Assembly (NCBI GenBank): GCA_000381565.1
Contig: KB906724.1
Location: 2,654,190-2,717,824 of the forward strand
Origin: Oxalobacteraceae bacterium AB_14
GTDB lineage: Bacteria > Pseudomonadota > Gammaproteobacteria > Burkholderiales > Burkholderiaceae_D
Reading direction: 5' to 3'
Length of the DNA stretch: 63,635 nt
The notes beneath the pieces were generated by a model. It made no database searches and had not been told where the DNA came from. It was given only the letters and a program-made list of their open reading frames with translations. The translations under genes were made by a program, and so were the position numbers. Every line of letters begins with the position of its first letter. The first letter of the stretch is position 1. This document shows, in pieces, positions 50,409 through 58,404 of the stretch.

Positions 50409-51473
50409 ATGAAAAAAAGCATATATGCGCTGGGTGCGCTCGTCCTTACCACTTGCAACGGCGCCGCTTTGGCGCAGAGTAACATGACTTTCTACGGTGT
50501 GATGGACATGGGTATCTCCCAGGACCGCGGCGGCATCGCCGGCACCTCGACCCGCGCCACCAGCGGCATGGCGACCCAAAGCCGCTGGGGTTTCCGTGGC
50601 AGCGAGGACCTGGGCGGCGGCGTGTCGGCCTTCTTTGTGATCGAAGGCGGCATCCACGCCGACAACGGCAGCTCCACCCAGAACAACACGCTGTTCGGAC
50701 GCACCAGCATCGTTGGCCTTGGCAGCAAGTACGGCGCAGTTTCCATCGGCTTGCAGGACACGCCCTTTTTCACGACCCTCAACACGATCGTCGATCCGCT
50801 GCGCAACGGTATCGCGCGCGCCAATAATTTGATGGCGTCGACGGGTTTCCGCGCTGGTAACTCGGTGTTGTACCGCACGCCGACCATCAACGGCTTCAGC
50901 GCGGACGCCATGTATGTGGCGGGCGAGGTCGCGGGCGACCAGAGCGCCAGCCGGGCGCTGGGCGGTTCCTTCGGCTACAGCAATGGACCGCTGAATGTGC
51001 GGCTGGCCTACCACAACAAGAACAACGACACGGCGACGCTGAAAAACACCAGCACGGCGCGCAACACGCTGCTGGGGGCGAATTACGACTTCGGTCCGGC
51101 CAAGGCCTATTTCGGTTACGGCGTGGACCAGGGCCTGAACAGCGCGCCGCTGAATAGTTCGCTCATTAACTTCGCAGGACCGGCGCCGGTCGCTTCCACC
51201 GACAGCAGCGATATGCTGCTGGGCGTATCGGCGCCGTTCGGCGTCAACACCGTCGTGGCGACCTACATCCGCAAGAACGACCGCACGGTACGCAACCAGG
51301 ATGCGCAGCAATACGCGCTGGCCTATATGTACGCCTTCTCCCGCCGCACCGACATCTACACCTCGTACGCGCTGATACGCAACCATAACGGCGGCGGCTA
51401 CACGGAAGGCAACAGCGAGGAACCGGGCATCGGCAATCGCCAATTCGCCGTCGGCTTGCGCCACCGCTTCTAA
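50409..51473 (+). CDS. Gram-negative porin (Burkholderiales OmpC-like type)
   Basis: A 354-residue outer-membrane beta-barrel. Signal peptide about 1-22 (ending AALAQ), then SNMTFYGVMDMGI, the QSRWGFRGSEDLGGGVSAFF segment and GRTSIVGLGSKYGAVSIGLQ, which are characteristic of trimeric general porins of betaproteobacteria. The C-terminus ends in a strand closing with HRF (terminal aromatic residue for BAM recognition). It starts 30 bp after the MFS gene with a GGAG site and probably gives the sugar acid passage across the outer membrane. Confidence 0.94.
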   Translation: MKKSIYALGALVLTTCNGAALAQSNMTFYGVMDMGISQDRGGIAGTSTRATSGMATQSRWGFRGSEDLGGGVSAFFVIEGGIHADNGSSTQNNTLFGRTSIVGLGSKYGAVSIGLQDTPFFTTLNTIVDPLRNGIARANNLMASTGFRAGNSVLYRTPTINGFSADAMYVAGEVAGDQSASRALGGSFGYSNGPLNVRLAYHNKNNDTATLKNTSTARNTLLGANYDFGPAKAYFGYGVDQGLNSAPLNSSLINFAGPAPVASTDSSDMLLGVSAPFGVNTVVATYIRKNDRTVRNQDAQQYALAYMYAFSRRTDIYTSYALIRNHNGGGYTEGNSEEPGIGNRQFAVGLRHRF

Positions 51474-51476
51474 GCG

Positions 51477-51827
51477 TTACAGCAGGTCGATGCCGAATCG
51501 ACGCACCAGCAGCGCAAACAAGCCAAAGCAGACGATCGTGATGACGATGCAGGCCAGCAGGGTGGGCCAGAAGCCTATCCGTGGCAGCAGCACCGGAAAC
51601 GCCAGGAACATCGGCAGCGTGGGCACCACGTACCAGAAGGTGTACCACGCGTGATTGGCGATCTTCTGCTCGGGTTGTTTTTCAATGTAAAGCCAGATCA
51701 GCGCAAGCAGCGTGACCAGCGGCAGCGCGGCGACCAGGCCGCCGAGCCGGTCGCTGCGCTTGGCGAACTCGGAGACGCCGACCACCACGGCGGACGTCAA
51801 CAGATATTTGATGATGAGCCAGGCCAT
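51477..51827 (-). CDS. DUF3147-family membrane protein
   Basis: A 116-residue protein with four transmembrane segments (about 5-20, 31-47, 62-82, 85-108). The KYLLTSAVVVGVSEFAKRSD and NHAWYTFWYVVPTLPMFLAF stretches match the DUF3147 family of small inner-membrane proteins of unknown function. It converges with the porin gene, 3 bp from its stop. Confidence 0.8.
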   Translation of the reverse strand: MAWLIIKYLLTSAVVVGVSEFAKRSDRLGGLVAALPLVTLLALIWLYIEKQPEQKIANHAWYTFWYVVPTLPMFLAFPVLLPRIGFWPTLLACIVITIVCFGLFALLVRRFGIDLL

Positions 51828-51852
51828 ATGCCTTGCCTTCCCTTGGTTGTCA

Positions 51853-52221
51853 TTAAAATCGATAGCAATGGGCCTGCTGGCTGTCGCTGCGCAACGATGG
51901 CATGACCAGCAGAATGGAGGTCTCCTGCTGGCATTCTATCAAGGCTCTCCTGGATGCGTCGATGCCCGCTTCGATGAAGTCCTTCCTTGCCGCACCGGAG
52001 ATCGCAACGGCGAGCCGCGAGCTGCGGGAGCTTGGGCTGGCATTGTCCCGTATCGCTTCGAAGCCGAATTCTCGCAGGTTCTTGCCTAGGGTGAGCCGGG
52101 CCAATTGGCCGCCTGGCGAGCTGAGCGCGGTTTCGTTCCATACTTTTCCTTCCGCATCCGCGGCATGCGCCGTGACAGTTGCCAGGCATCCGATCAAAAA
52201 CGGCAGCGCCAGCCTACGCAT
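51853..52221 (-). CDS. Small exported protein of unknown function
   Basis: A 122-residue protein with a signal peptide (about 1-20, cleavage after AHA). The mature part is short, hydrophilic and has two cysteines (Cys96 and the near-terminal one) that could form a disulphide. I recognise no family. Its start overlaps the 3' end of the VOC gene upstream by 8 bp, so it is part of that minus-strand unit. Confidence 0.65.
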   Translation of the reverse strand: MRRLALPFLIGCLATVTAHAADAEGKVWNETALSSPGGQLARLTLGKNLREFGFEAIRDNASPSSRSSRLAVAISGAARKDFIEAGIDASRRALIECQQETSILLVMPSLRSDSQQAHCYRF

Positions 52222-52585
52222 CGCCGGCTGCGGAGACGAAGGTCAGCCGGTTGCCGGATGGGTCGCTGATCGACATCTCGCGGCTGCCCCAGGGCTTGTC
52301 CTCGACACCAGGGCGGGCGAATTTGAACTGATTGGCGATCAGCTCGGCATGGAACGCGTCCAGCCCGTCGGTGGCGATGCGGATCGCGGCGCCGGGATTG
52401 CAGTCGCCGAAATGTTCGGTCAGGTGCAGCGTGCAGTCGCCCCTGGAGACCTGCATGTAAAGCGGGAGACCAGGCTCGAAGCGGTGTTCCCAGTCGATTT
52501 TGAAGCCGAGGAAGTCGACATAGAATTCGCGCGTCTGCGCTTCGTTGCAGCTCCGCAGGACAGGTGTGACGTGGCTCAGACTCAT
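52214..52585 (-). CDS. VOC-superfamily protein (bleomycin-resistance/glyoxalase-like) A
   Basis: A 123-residue VOC protein. The TREFYVDFLGFKIDWEHRFE opening and the closing REMSISDPSGNRLTF strand with the DPxGN motif are typical of the bleomycin-resistance-like group. Ligand or substrate unknown. The ATG at 52585 overlaps the upstream VOC stop (ATGA); the longer frame to 52657 lies inside that gene and is rejected. Second of three VOC genes in the same direction. Confidence 0.85.
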   Translation of the reverse strand: MSLSHVTPVLRSCNEAQTREFYVDFLGFKIDWEHRFEPGLPLYMQVSRGDCTLHLTEHFGDCNPGAAIRIATDGLDAFHAELIANQFKFARPGVEDKPWGSREMSISDPSGNRLTFVSAAGDA

Positions 52586-53208
52586 AGCGATAGTTCCTTC
52601 ATGCCTTGCGGCGTGTTGATGTGGGCGACCAGGTGTGGCCGGTCGCCTTGCCGGCATTCAACCACGTCTGACAGCGCGAGGGAAGACAGCAGGGCGGAGA
52701 CCCGCTGCGGATCGGGATGGAAAATATCCAGCCTGGACAGCGACAGCCGGTGATCCGTCAAGCCGGGGGCGGGGTGCGGACGGTCGTCCCACTCGATCAA
52801 TGCCGGCGCTATCCCGTCCAGCGCAATGGAACCATCATCCGGTATGGTGATCAGCCAATTGCGCTGCCCGCGCGACATCGGCGCCACCAGGCCCAGATTT
52901 TCGGTGCTGGCAGCCGCCGCTGCGCGGATGTCGCCTGTGCTGGCCACCCAGGTGCGTAGTGCCGGTTGGGCATCCGTTGCCAGGTCGTCGAGCGCGAACC
53001 AGCGCGGCCGTCCGGGCGATGGCGTTTCGGGATTCGTTGCGATGACTTCCAGGAACAGCGCGTCGCCCAGCCGCAGCAGCAGGTTGTGCGTGCCCATGCG
53101 GGGATGTTCGCCGCCGGGCTGCGGCGCCACGCCGAGTGTCTTGAAAACGAAAGCCGCGCCGGCGGCAAGCGTGGGCGCGGTGACGGTGATGTGATCGATG
53201 CTGCTCAC
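52582..53208 (-). CDS. VOC-superfamily protein (Glyoxalase-like domain) B
   Basis: A 208-residue protein of the glyoxalase-like (Glyoxalase_3) type. It starts MSSIDHITVTAPTLAAGAAF and contains HNLLLRLGDALFLEVIATNP, the diagnostic NxLLxLGxxxYLElIA segment, and RPRWFALDD. Members are of unknown function. Its stop overlaps the next VOC gene by 4 bp and it begins 7 bp after the VOC C stop. Confidence 0.87.
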   Translation of the reverse strand: MSSIDHITVTAPTLAAGAAFVFKTLGVAPQPGGEHPRMGTHNLLLRLGDALFLEVIATNPETPSPGRPRWFALDDLATDAQPALRTWVASTGDIRAAAAASTENLGLVAPMSRGQRNWLITIPDDGSIALDGIAPALIEWDDRPHPAPGLTDHRLSLSRLDIFHPDPQRVSALLSSLALSDVVECRQGDRPHLVAHINTPQGMKELSL

Positions 53209-53215
53209 GCCGGTG

Positions 53216-53587
53216 CTACAGGTGCTGGTCGATCAGGACGGGATTGCCGTCCGGGTCGGTGAGGATGATGCTGGCGGGGCCGGTGGTGCTTTCGTCCGCC
53301 TCGCTGTCCAGGCCGACGCCCTGCGCCTTGAGCTGGCGCTGGATCTCGCGCACGTCGGTGAAGCCGTCCTGCGTCTTGGCGTTCTGGTCCCAGCCCGGAT
53401 TGAAGGTCAGCATATTCTTCTCGAACATGCCCTGGAACAGGCCGATGATATGCTCGCCGTTCTTCAGGATCAGCCAGTTCTGCGCGGGGTTGCCGCCGAA
53501 CTCCTTGAAGCCGAGTTTTTCATAGAAGGCCCGCGAGGCGGCAAGGTCCCTGACCGCCAGGCTGACGGAAAATGCGCCGAGTTGCAT
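53216..53587 (-). CDS. VOC-superfamily protein C
   Basis: A 123-residue VOC protein starting [20 protein letters not shown]. It contains the [20 protein letters not shown] segment and the closing [18 protein letters not shown] strand, the usual VOC metal/ligand-site pattern. AAGGAG seven bases upstream fixes the ATG at 53587. It is the first gene of a tight VOC C - VOC B - VOC A - exported-protein run. Confidence 0.88.
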   Translation of the reverse strand: MQLGAFSVSLAVRDLAASRAFYEKLGFKEFGGNPAQNWLILKNGEHIIGLFQGMFEKNMLTFNPGWDQNAKTQDGFTDVREIQRQLKAQGVGLDSEADESTTGPASIILTDPDGNPVLIDQHL

Positions 53588-53637
53588 GTCGATCTCCTTA
53601 TATTGTCGATCGGACAACTCTAGCACACGGGAGGCGC

Positions 53638-54558
53638 TCAGTACACTTCCGGCACAATGATTTCGAGCGGCACCGGACGGCGCACATAGTCGTCGTGGTA
53701 TTCGCGCTCCGGCAGCTGGATCGCCGGATGCTCGACTTCCACATACGGCATCTGTTGCAGCAGGTGATGGATGCAGTTCAGGCGCGCCTTCTTCTTGTCG
53801 ACGCCTTGCACCACCCACCATGGCGCTTCCGGAATGTGGGTGCGCTCCAGCATGATTTCCTTGGCCTTGGTGTACTCCTCCCAGCGGCGGCGCGATTCCA
53901 GGTCCATCGGGCTCAGTTTCCACTGCTTGAGCGGATCGTGGATGCGGCCCAGGAAGCGCGCGTTCTGCTCCTCGTCCGAGATCGAGAACCAATACTTGAT
54001 CAGCTGAATGCCGGAACGCGCCAGCATGCGCTCGAACTCGGGCACGGTCTGGAAGAATTCCTCGTACTGGTCGTCGGTGCAGAAGCCCATCACGCGTTCG
54101 ACGCCGGCGCGGTTGTACCAGCTGCGGTCGAACAGCACGATCTCGCCGGCGGCCGGCAGGTGCGAGGCGTAGCGCTGGAAGTACCATTGCGTGCGTTCGC
54201 GGTTGTTCGGCGCCGGCAGCGCGGCCACGCGGCACACGCGTGGATTCAGGCGCTGCACGATGCGCTTGATCACGCCGCCTTTGCCGGCGGCATCCCGTCC
54301 TTCAAACAGGATCACCACCTTGTGGCCGGTGTGGACCACCCAGTCCTGCAGCTTGACCAGCTCCGCTTGCAGGCGGAACAGCTCGCGGAAGTACTGGCGG
54401 CGGGCTTCCTTGGCTTCTTCGCTGCGCTCGCTCACCAGCACTTCGCGGGTGACCGGATCGATCTCGCGGTCTTCCAGTTCCATCTCCAGCTCTTCGTCAT
54501 AGCTGTCGGTCAGTTCGCGCTGGACGCGTTCCATCAAATCGGTTTCATTCAGTCGCAT
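53638..54558 (-). CDS. ppk2: Polyphosphate kinase 2
   Basis: A 306-residue PPK2. Walker A lies in [20 protein letters not shown], the lid arginines in [10 protein letters not shown], and Walker B in [20 protein letters not shown]. These enzymes transfer phosphate between polyphosphate and nucleotides, mostly making ATP or GTP from polyP. It follows the phosphate transporter gene by 14 bp, so both are probably transcribed from the PHO-box promoter. The length fits a one-domain class I PPK2. Confidence 0.95.
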   Translation of the reverse strand: MRLNETDLMERVQRELTDSYDEELEMELEDREIDPVTREVLVSERSEEAKEARRQYFRELFRLQAELVKLQDWVVHTGHKVVILFEGRDAAGKGGVIKRIVQRLNPRVCRVAALPAPNNRERTQWYFQRYASHLPAAGEIVLFDRSWYNRAGVERVMGFCTDDQYEEFFQTVPEFERMLARSGIQLIKYWFSISDEEQNARFLGRIHDPLKQWKLSPMDLESRRRWEEYTKAKEIMLERTHIPEAPWWVVQGVDKKKARLNCIHHLLQQMPYVEVEHPAIQLPEREYHDDYVRRPVPLEIIVPEVY

Positions 54559-54572
54559 GGTTCATCCTTGGT

Positions 54573-56168
54573 TCAGAAAATGTGGGAGAACAGCCAGAAC
54601 AGCGAGCCCGATAGCAGGATCGCGGCCGGCAGCGTCAGCACCCAGGCCATGGCCAGATTGCGGACGGTGGACCATTGCAGGCCGGAGCGTTTGGCCGCCA
54701 TCGTGCCGGCCACGCCCGACGACAGCACGTGCGTGGTCGATACCGGCATGCCGTACATGTCGGCCGCGCCGATGGTCAGCATCGCCACCAGTTCGGCGGA
54801 CGCACCCTGGGCGTAGGTCAGGTGGGACTTGCCGATCTTCTCGCCGACGGTGACGACGATGCGCTTCCAGCCCACCATCGTGCCCAGGCCCAGCGCGATC
54901 GCCACCGCCACCTTGACCCACAGCGGAATGAACTTGGTGGCGTCGTCGAGCTGCTGCTTGAATGCTTTCAGGTTGGCGGCGGTGTCGGGATCGAAGGGCA
55001 GGGCCTTGGTCTTGTCCACCACGCGCATGGTTTCCGCCGCCAGGTACATATCGTTACGGACGTTGCCGACAGTTTCCGCCGGCACCTTGGCCAGCGAACC
55101 GTGCTGCTTGACCGCCTGGCCGACGTCGCCGATCAACATGGCCAGCGCCGGCATCACCGACGGCGTCAGCTCCTTGTTGCGAATGTAGGCCGATAATACC
55201 GGGCGCGGTTCGGTAACGTCTGCTGCGGTCGGCGAAACGTATTTTTTCAGCGATTGCTGCGTGACCTCGGCGACGGCGACGAACTGGATCACCTTGTCGG
55301 CCGGCAGCGCGCGGTTCAGCGCATAGGCCATCGGCACGGTGCCGACCAGGATCAGCATGATTAGGCCCATGCCTTTCTGGCCGTCGTTGGAACCGTGGGC
55401 GAAGGAGACGCCGGTGCAGGTGAGGATCAGCGGGCCACGGATGTACCACGGCGGTGGGGGGGTGCCGACCGGTGCTTGGTACAGTTCGCGGCGCTTGACG
55501 AAAGCGCGCAGCGCCAGCAGCAGCAGGGCGGCGCAGCCGAAACCGACCATCGGCGACAGCAGCAGCGAGTAGCCGACCTTGGACGCCTGCGCCCAGTCGA
55601 CGCCGCTGGTGCCGTCGCGGCCGTGCATCATCGCGCTGGCGATGTCGACGCCGAGGATGGAGCCGATCATCGTATGCGACGACGCCGGCAGGCCCAGTGC
55701 CCAGGTGCCGAGGTTCCAGACGATGGCGGCGATCAGCAACGCGAACACCATGGCGAAGCCGGAACTGGAGCCCACTTGCAGTATCAGTTCGACCGGCAGC
55801 AGCGAGATGATGCCGAAGGCGACCGCGCCGCTGGAGGTCAGTACGCCGAGGAAGTTGAAGCAGCCGGACCACACCACGGCGGCGTTGGCCGGCATGGAGT
55901 CGGTGTAGGTGACGGTGGCGACGGCGTTGGCGGTGTCGTGGAAGCCGTTGACGATCTCGACGCCGAGGGCGATCAGCAGGGCCAGGCCGAGCAGCATGTA
56001 AGGCAGCCAATTGGTCGCGACCGGACCGGCTTCGGTGACGTCTGAGCGCAGGCTGTAGGCGCTGAACAGCAGGCCTGCCAGCAGCAGCGTGAAGAAGATG
56101 AGGGCGGTGGTGGGGGTGTTCTTGCTGTCAGCAGGGCTGACCCGTGCGGGTTGGACGATGGTATTCAT
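54573..56168 (-). CDS. pit: Low-affinity inorganic phosphate transporter (PiT family)
   Basis: A 531-residue PiT transporter. The two inverted PiT signatures are visible: GFHDTANAVATVTYTDSM and SFAHGSNDGQKGMGLIML; the C-terminal half carries GMPVSTTHVLSSGVAGTMAA. It moves phosphate (as metal phosphate) with protons across the inner membrane. The ATG at 56168 follows GGAG by a few bases; longer frames run through the PHO box and are rejected. It is first in a two-gene unit with ppk2, linking uptake to polyphosphate turnover. Confidence 0.95.
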   Translation of the reverse strand: MNTIVQPARVSPADSKNTPTTALIFFTLLLAGLLFSAYSLRSDVTEAGPVATNWLPYMLLGLALLIALGVEIVNGFHDTANAVATVTYTDSMPANAAVVWSGCFNFLGVLTSSGAVAFGIISLLPVELILQVGSSSGFAMVFALLIAAIVWNLGTWALGLPASSHTMIGSILGVDIASAMMHGRDGTSGVDWAQASKVGYSLLLSPMVGFGCAALLLLALRAFVKRRELYQAPVGTPPPPWYIRGPLILTCTGVSFAHGSNDGQKGMGLIMLILVGTVPMAYALNRALPADKVIQFVAVAEVTQQSLKKYVSPTAADVTEPRPVLSAYIRNKELTPSVMPALAMLIGDVGQAVKQHGSLAKVPAETVGNVRNDMYLAAETMRVVDKTKALPFDPDTAANLKAFKQQLDDATKFIPLWVKVAVAIALGLGTMVGWKRIVVTVGEKIGKSHLTYAQGASAELVAMLTIGAADMYGMPVSTTHVLSSGVAGTMAAKRSGLQWSTVRNLAMAWVLTLPAAILLSGSLFWLFSHIF

Positions 56169-56216
56169 GCCATTCAGCTCCAGTATCAGGATGGTAGCTG
56201 AATGTACTTGTCGAAT

Positions 56217-56234
56217 ATGACAGAGGTATGACGA
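56217..56234 (-). promoter_or_regulatory. PHO box upstream of pit-ppk2
   Basis: Read on the minus strand: TCGTCAT-ACCT-CTGTCAT, two PhoB heptamers in direct repeat at 11-bp spacing, the second perfect. It lies 49 bp upstream of the pit ATG. The TGTCATA motif recurs once more nearby on the plus strand. Phosphate-starvation induction by PhoB is inferred. Confidence 0.7.
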
Positions 56235-56279
56235 CATCTACTGTCATAGCGTAGATAGTGAGAATGCGTGAATATCTTT

Positions 56280-57709
56280 GGCTCAATGCCGTTCCGTGTG
56301 GAAATTGACATCAGGCGAAGTGGCGCGTAACGCCGTGTTCGCGCGCCACGGCGGTGAGCAGCGGATTGGACGGCAGGTGTTTGAGCTTGGCCATGCGTAA
56401 GTAAGCGATGGCGATGAAATTGGTCACGGTACGGAAGCCGCGTGCGGCGCGTTTGGTTTGCTGAAGCATTCCGTTCATGGCCTCGACATAGGCGTTGCTG
56501 CGGCCATCGAGCATGCCGCGCACCACGCCGGGCAGGCGCTCCGTGAGGGTGATGGCCAAGCGTTTGAATGGTTCAAGTCTGCAACGGCTGGCCCAGGATA
56601 TCCAGCCCATCAGGTCTTGCTTGGCCTTGCTGGCGCAGTTGGCCGCGACAGCGCCGCGATAGACCTCGCGCAGCGCCTGCTTCAAGCGCCAGGCGCGTGC
56701 GCTTTTCAGGTTGGAGCGCTGCAACCAGTGCATAGAATTCGTCTGATGGTAAGTCCAGCTAACAGGATTTTTACGCATGCCCCACATCATCGCCTTGACC
56801 GCCTTGCGGTCTTCACCCAGCGCAGCGCGCACGGCTTTGGGCTGGCTACGCATTTCCTCCCGCCGCACCTCGTCCATGGCAGCATTGGCCAGCGCGATCA
56901 CATGAAAGCGGTCATAGCTGATTTGGGCGCCGGGCAGCGTTTCGGCCACGCCCTTGGCATAGGCCGCGCTCATGTCCATGCAGACATGCTCGATCTCGTC
57001 GGCAACTCCGCCGTGCATCGCCAGTTCCTGTTTGAAGGCCGCCACCGTTGCATGGTCGCGCCCTGGCGTGACGAACAGCAGCCGGCGAGCCTCCAGATCA
57101 TGCACGACGGTGACGTACTGGTGCCCCTTCTTGATGCTGGTCTCGTCAATGCCGATCACACGCACACCCGTCATGTCGTCGCGGTCACGCGCTATGTTCA
57201 CATAGTGTTCGATGCGCCGCCAAAGCCGCTTCGACGCCACTCTCAACTGAGCAGCAGCCTGGGCCACCGGCAAGGTCTGGCACAACGACAAGGCAAGCAC
57301 TTCAAACAGCAACGTAAAACCACTGCCTGGCCGCGCCCACGGCACTTCTGCCTGCGTGGTCTTGCCGCATGCACTGCAATCCACACGCGGTACCTCGGCG
57401 TGCAACCAGGCCTCGTACTGAAAAAAATCCAGATGCCGCCAGCTACGTTTGATGCGGTCATGAACACCCTGGCCGTTCACGCCACAGGCAGGACAAGGCA
57501 GCTGTTTGGCATCGCACGACACCTCGAAATCGATCCGGCGCTTGCCCGTGTCGAGCTCAACTTTGGAAACATTCCAAGGCGCTTGCAGGCCCAGCGCGGT
57601 GGTGAACAAGGTTTCGACGGCAATACTCATTGGGGACTCGTGAACTCAGGAAGTGGCGGTAACCGACATGTTACCCGATGTCAAATTCCACACGAAACGG
57701 CATAGAGCC
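56280..57709 (-). mobile_element. ISL3-family insertion sequence
   Basis: A 1430-bp element with 36-bp terminal inverted repeats (56280-56315 and 57674-57709) matching at 32 of 36 positions and starting GGCTC. One transposase gene fills it, and its stop lies inside the left repeat. The flanking 8-mers ATATCTTT and CAAAAAGT do not match, so no target duplication remains. It separates the PHO-regulated pit promoter region from the effector/immunity genes. Confidence 0.92.
56311..57630 (-). CDS. ISL3-family transposase
   Basis: A 439-residue transposase, full length and intact. The N-terminal zinc-finger segments (CPACG and CSACGKTT) are followed by the DDE domain: VIGIDETSIKKGHQYVTVV, VCMDMSAAYAKGVAETLPGA and the SNAYVEAMNGM glutamate region. 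The start ATG at 57630 lies 44 bp inside the right terminal repeat. The element appears functional by sequence. Confidence 0.95.
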   Translation of the reverse strand: MSIAVETLFTTALGLQAPWNVSKVELDTGKRRIDFEVSCDAKQLPCPACGVNGQGVHDRIKRSWRHLDFFQYEAWLHAEVPRVDCSACGKTTQAEVPWARPGSGFTLLFEVLALSLCQTLPVAQAAAQLRVASKRLWRRIEHYVNIARDRDDMTGVRVIGIDETSIKKGHQYVTVVHDLEARRLLFVTPGRDHATVAAFKQELAMHGGVADEIEHVCMDMSAAYAKGVAETLPGAQISYDRFHVIALANAAMDEVRREEMRSQPKAVRAALGEDRKAVKAMMWGMRKNPVSWTYHQTNSMHWLQRSNLKSARAWRLKQALREVYRGAVAANCASKAKQDLMGWISWASRCRLEPFKRLAITLTERLPGVVRGMLDGRSNAYVEAMNGMLQQTKRAARGFRTVTNFIAIAYLRMAKLKHLPSNPLLTAVAREHGVTRHFA

Positions 57710-57779
57710 CAAAAAGTTGCAATGAAAATTGGAGGGGATAGATTAAATCAGCGACTCCACAATGTAACGATAAAACAAC

Positions 57780-58385
57780 TCACGGAATTATCTTGTACGT
57801 ATGCTTGCTATCAGAATCCACATCTTGAATCGTCAAAACTCCTTTTGAGAGCCCCAAGACCTTATAGTCAAATGATATTTTTTCGTTTCCGTTCTGATAA
57901 ATATGAAGGTCGCATTGCTCAAACGTCCAGTTACCCATCATTTCGGGTTGATGGTGCAACCAAGATGAAAAATACTTCGTATGACCATCTGTCGACAGAA
58001 GGAATTCTTCAAAATCCCCTTCTTTTTCCCTCTTCCAATGTTTCAATAAGTCCGATTCGGAAAAATGACATGATTCGTCATGGAGTGCATGAGCCAAAAA
58101 CCATTTATCACGAATATCGTACGCGTTAATAAGACAATCAGAGTTCAAACATTTATTGCGAACTTCAATGATCCATTTTCTCTGTCCAGCGATCAACTCG
58201 TTACCTCCCGTCGACTGAATCGCAGACTTGTAGTCTCGAGCGAGCTTCTCGTCGAGAGAGGAAATTTTTGGGTCCGAACATATAAGCTTCTCTACCGGTG
58301 ACTGTGCTTTTTTGCAATCAAAGCTTGCCGCAAATACATCGGAAGAAAACAACAATAACGCGCCAATAAAAATCTTCGAAAACAT
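57780..58385 (-). CDS. LprI-like (DUF1311) exported protein, putative immunity to the muramidase effector
   Basis: A 201-residue protein with a signal peptide (about 1-19, VFAASF). The first 80 mature residues match the LprI/DUF1311 lysozyme-inhibitor-like domain: FDCKKAQSPVEKLICSDPKI, SSLDEKLARDYKSAI, GQRKWIIEVRNKC with conserved cysteines. The rest is a unique C-terminal region. Immediately upstream (19-bp gap) is a predicted N-acetylmuramidase effector, so a periplasmic inhibitor of that enzyme is the natural reading, by context and family. Base composition is much more AT-rich than the flanking genes, a sign of transfer. Confidence 0.75.
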   Translation of the reverse strand: MFSKIFIGALLLFSSDVFAASFDCKKAQSPVEKLICSDPKISSLDEKLARDYKSAIQSTGGNELIAGQRKWIIEVRNKCLNSDCLINAYDIRDKWFLAHALHDESCHFSESDLLKHWKREKEGDFEEFLLSTDGHTKYFSSWLHHQPEMMGNWTFEQCDLHIYQNGNEKISFDYKVLGLSKGVLTIQDVDSDSKHTYKIIP

Positions 58386-58404
58386 AATAACTCCCTTTAT
58401 TTAA

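Noticed and set aside
53588..54235. Long N-terminal extension of the third VOC gene
   Set aside because: It is an alternate frame within ppk2; AAGGAG and the VOC start MQLGAF fix the start at 53587.
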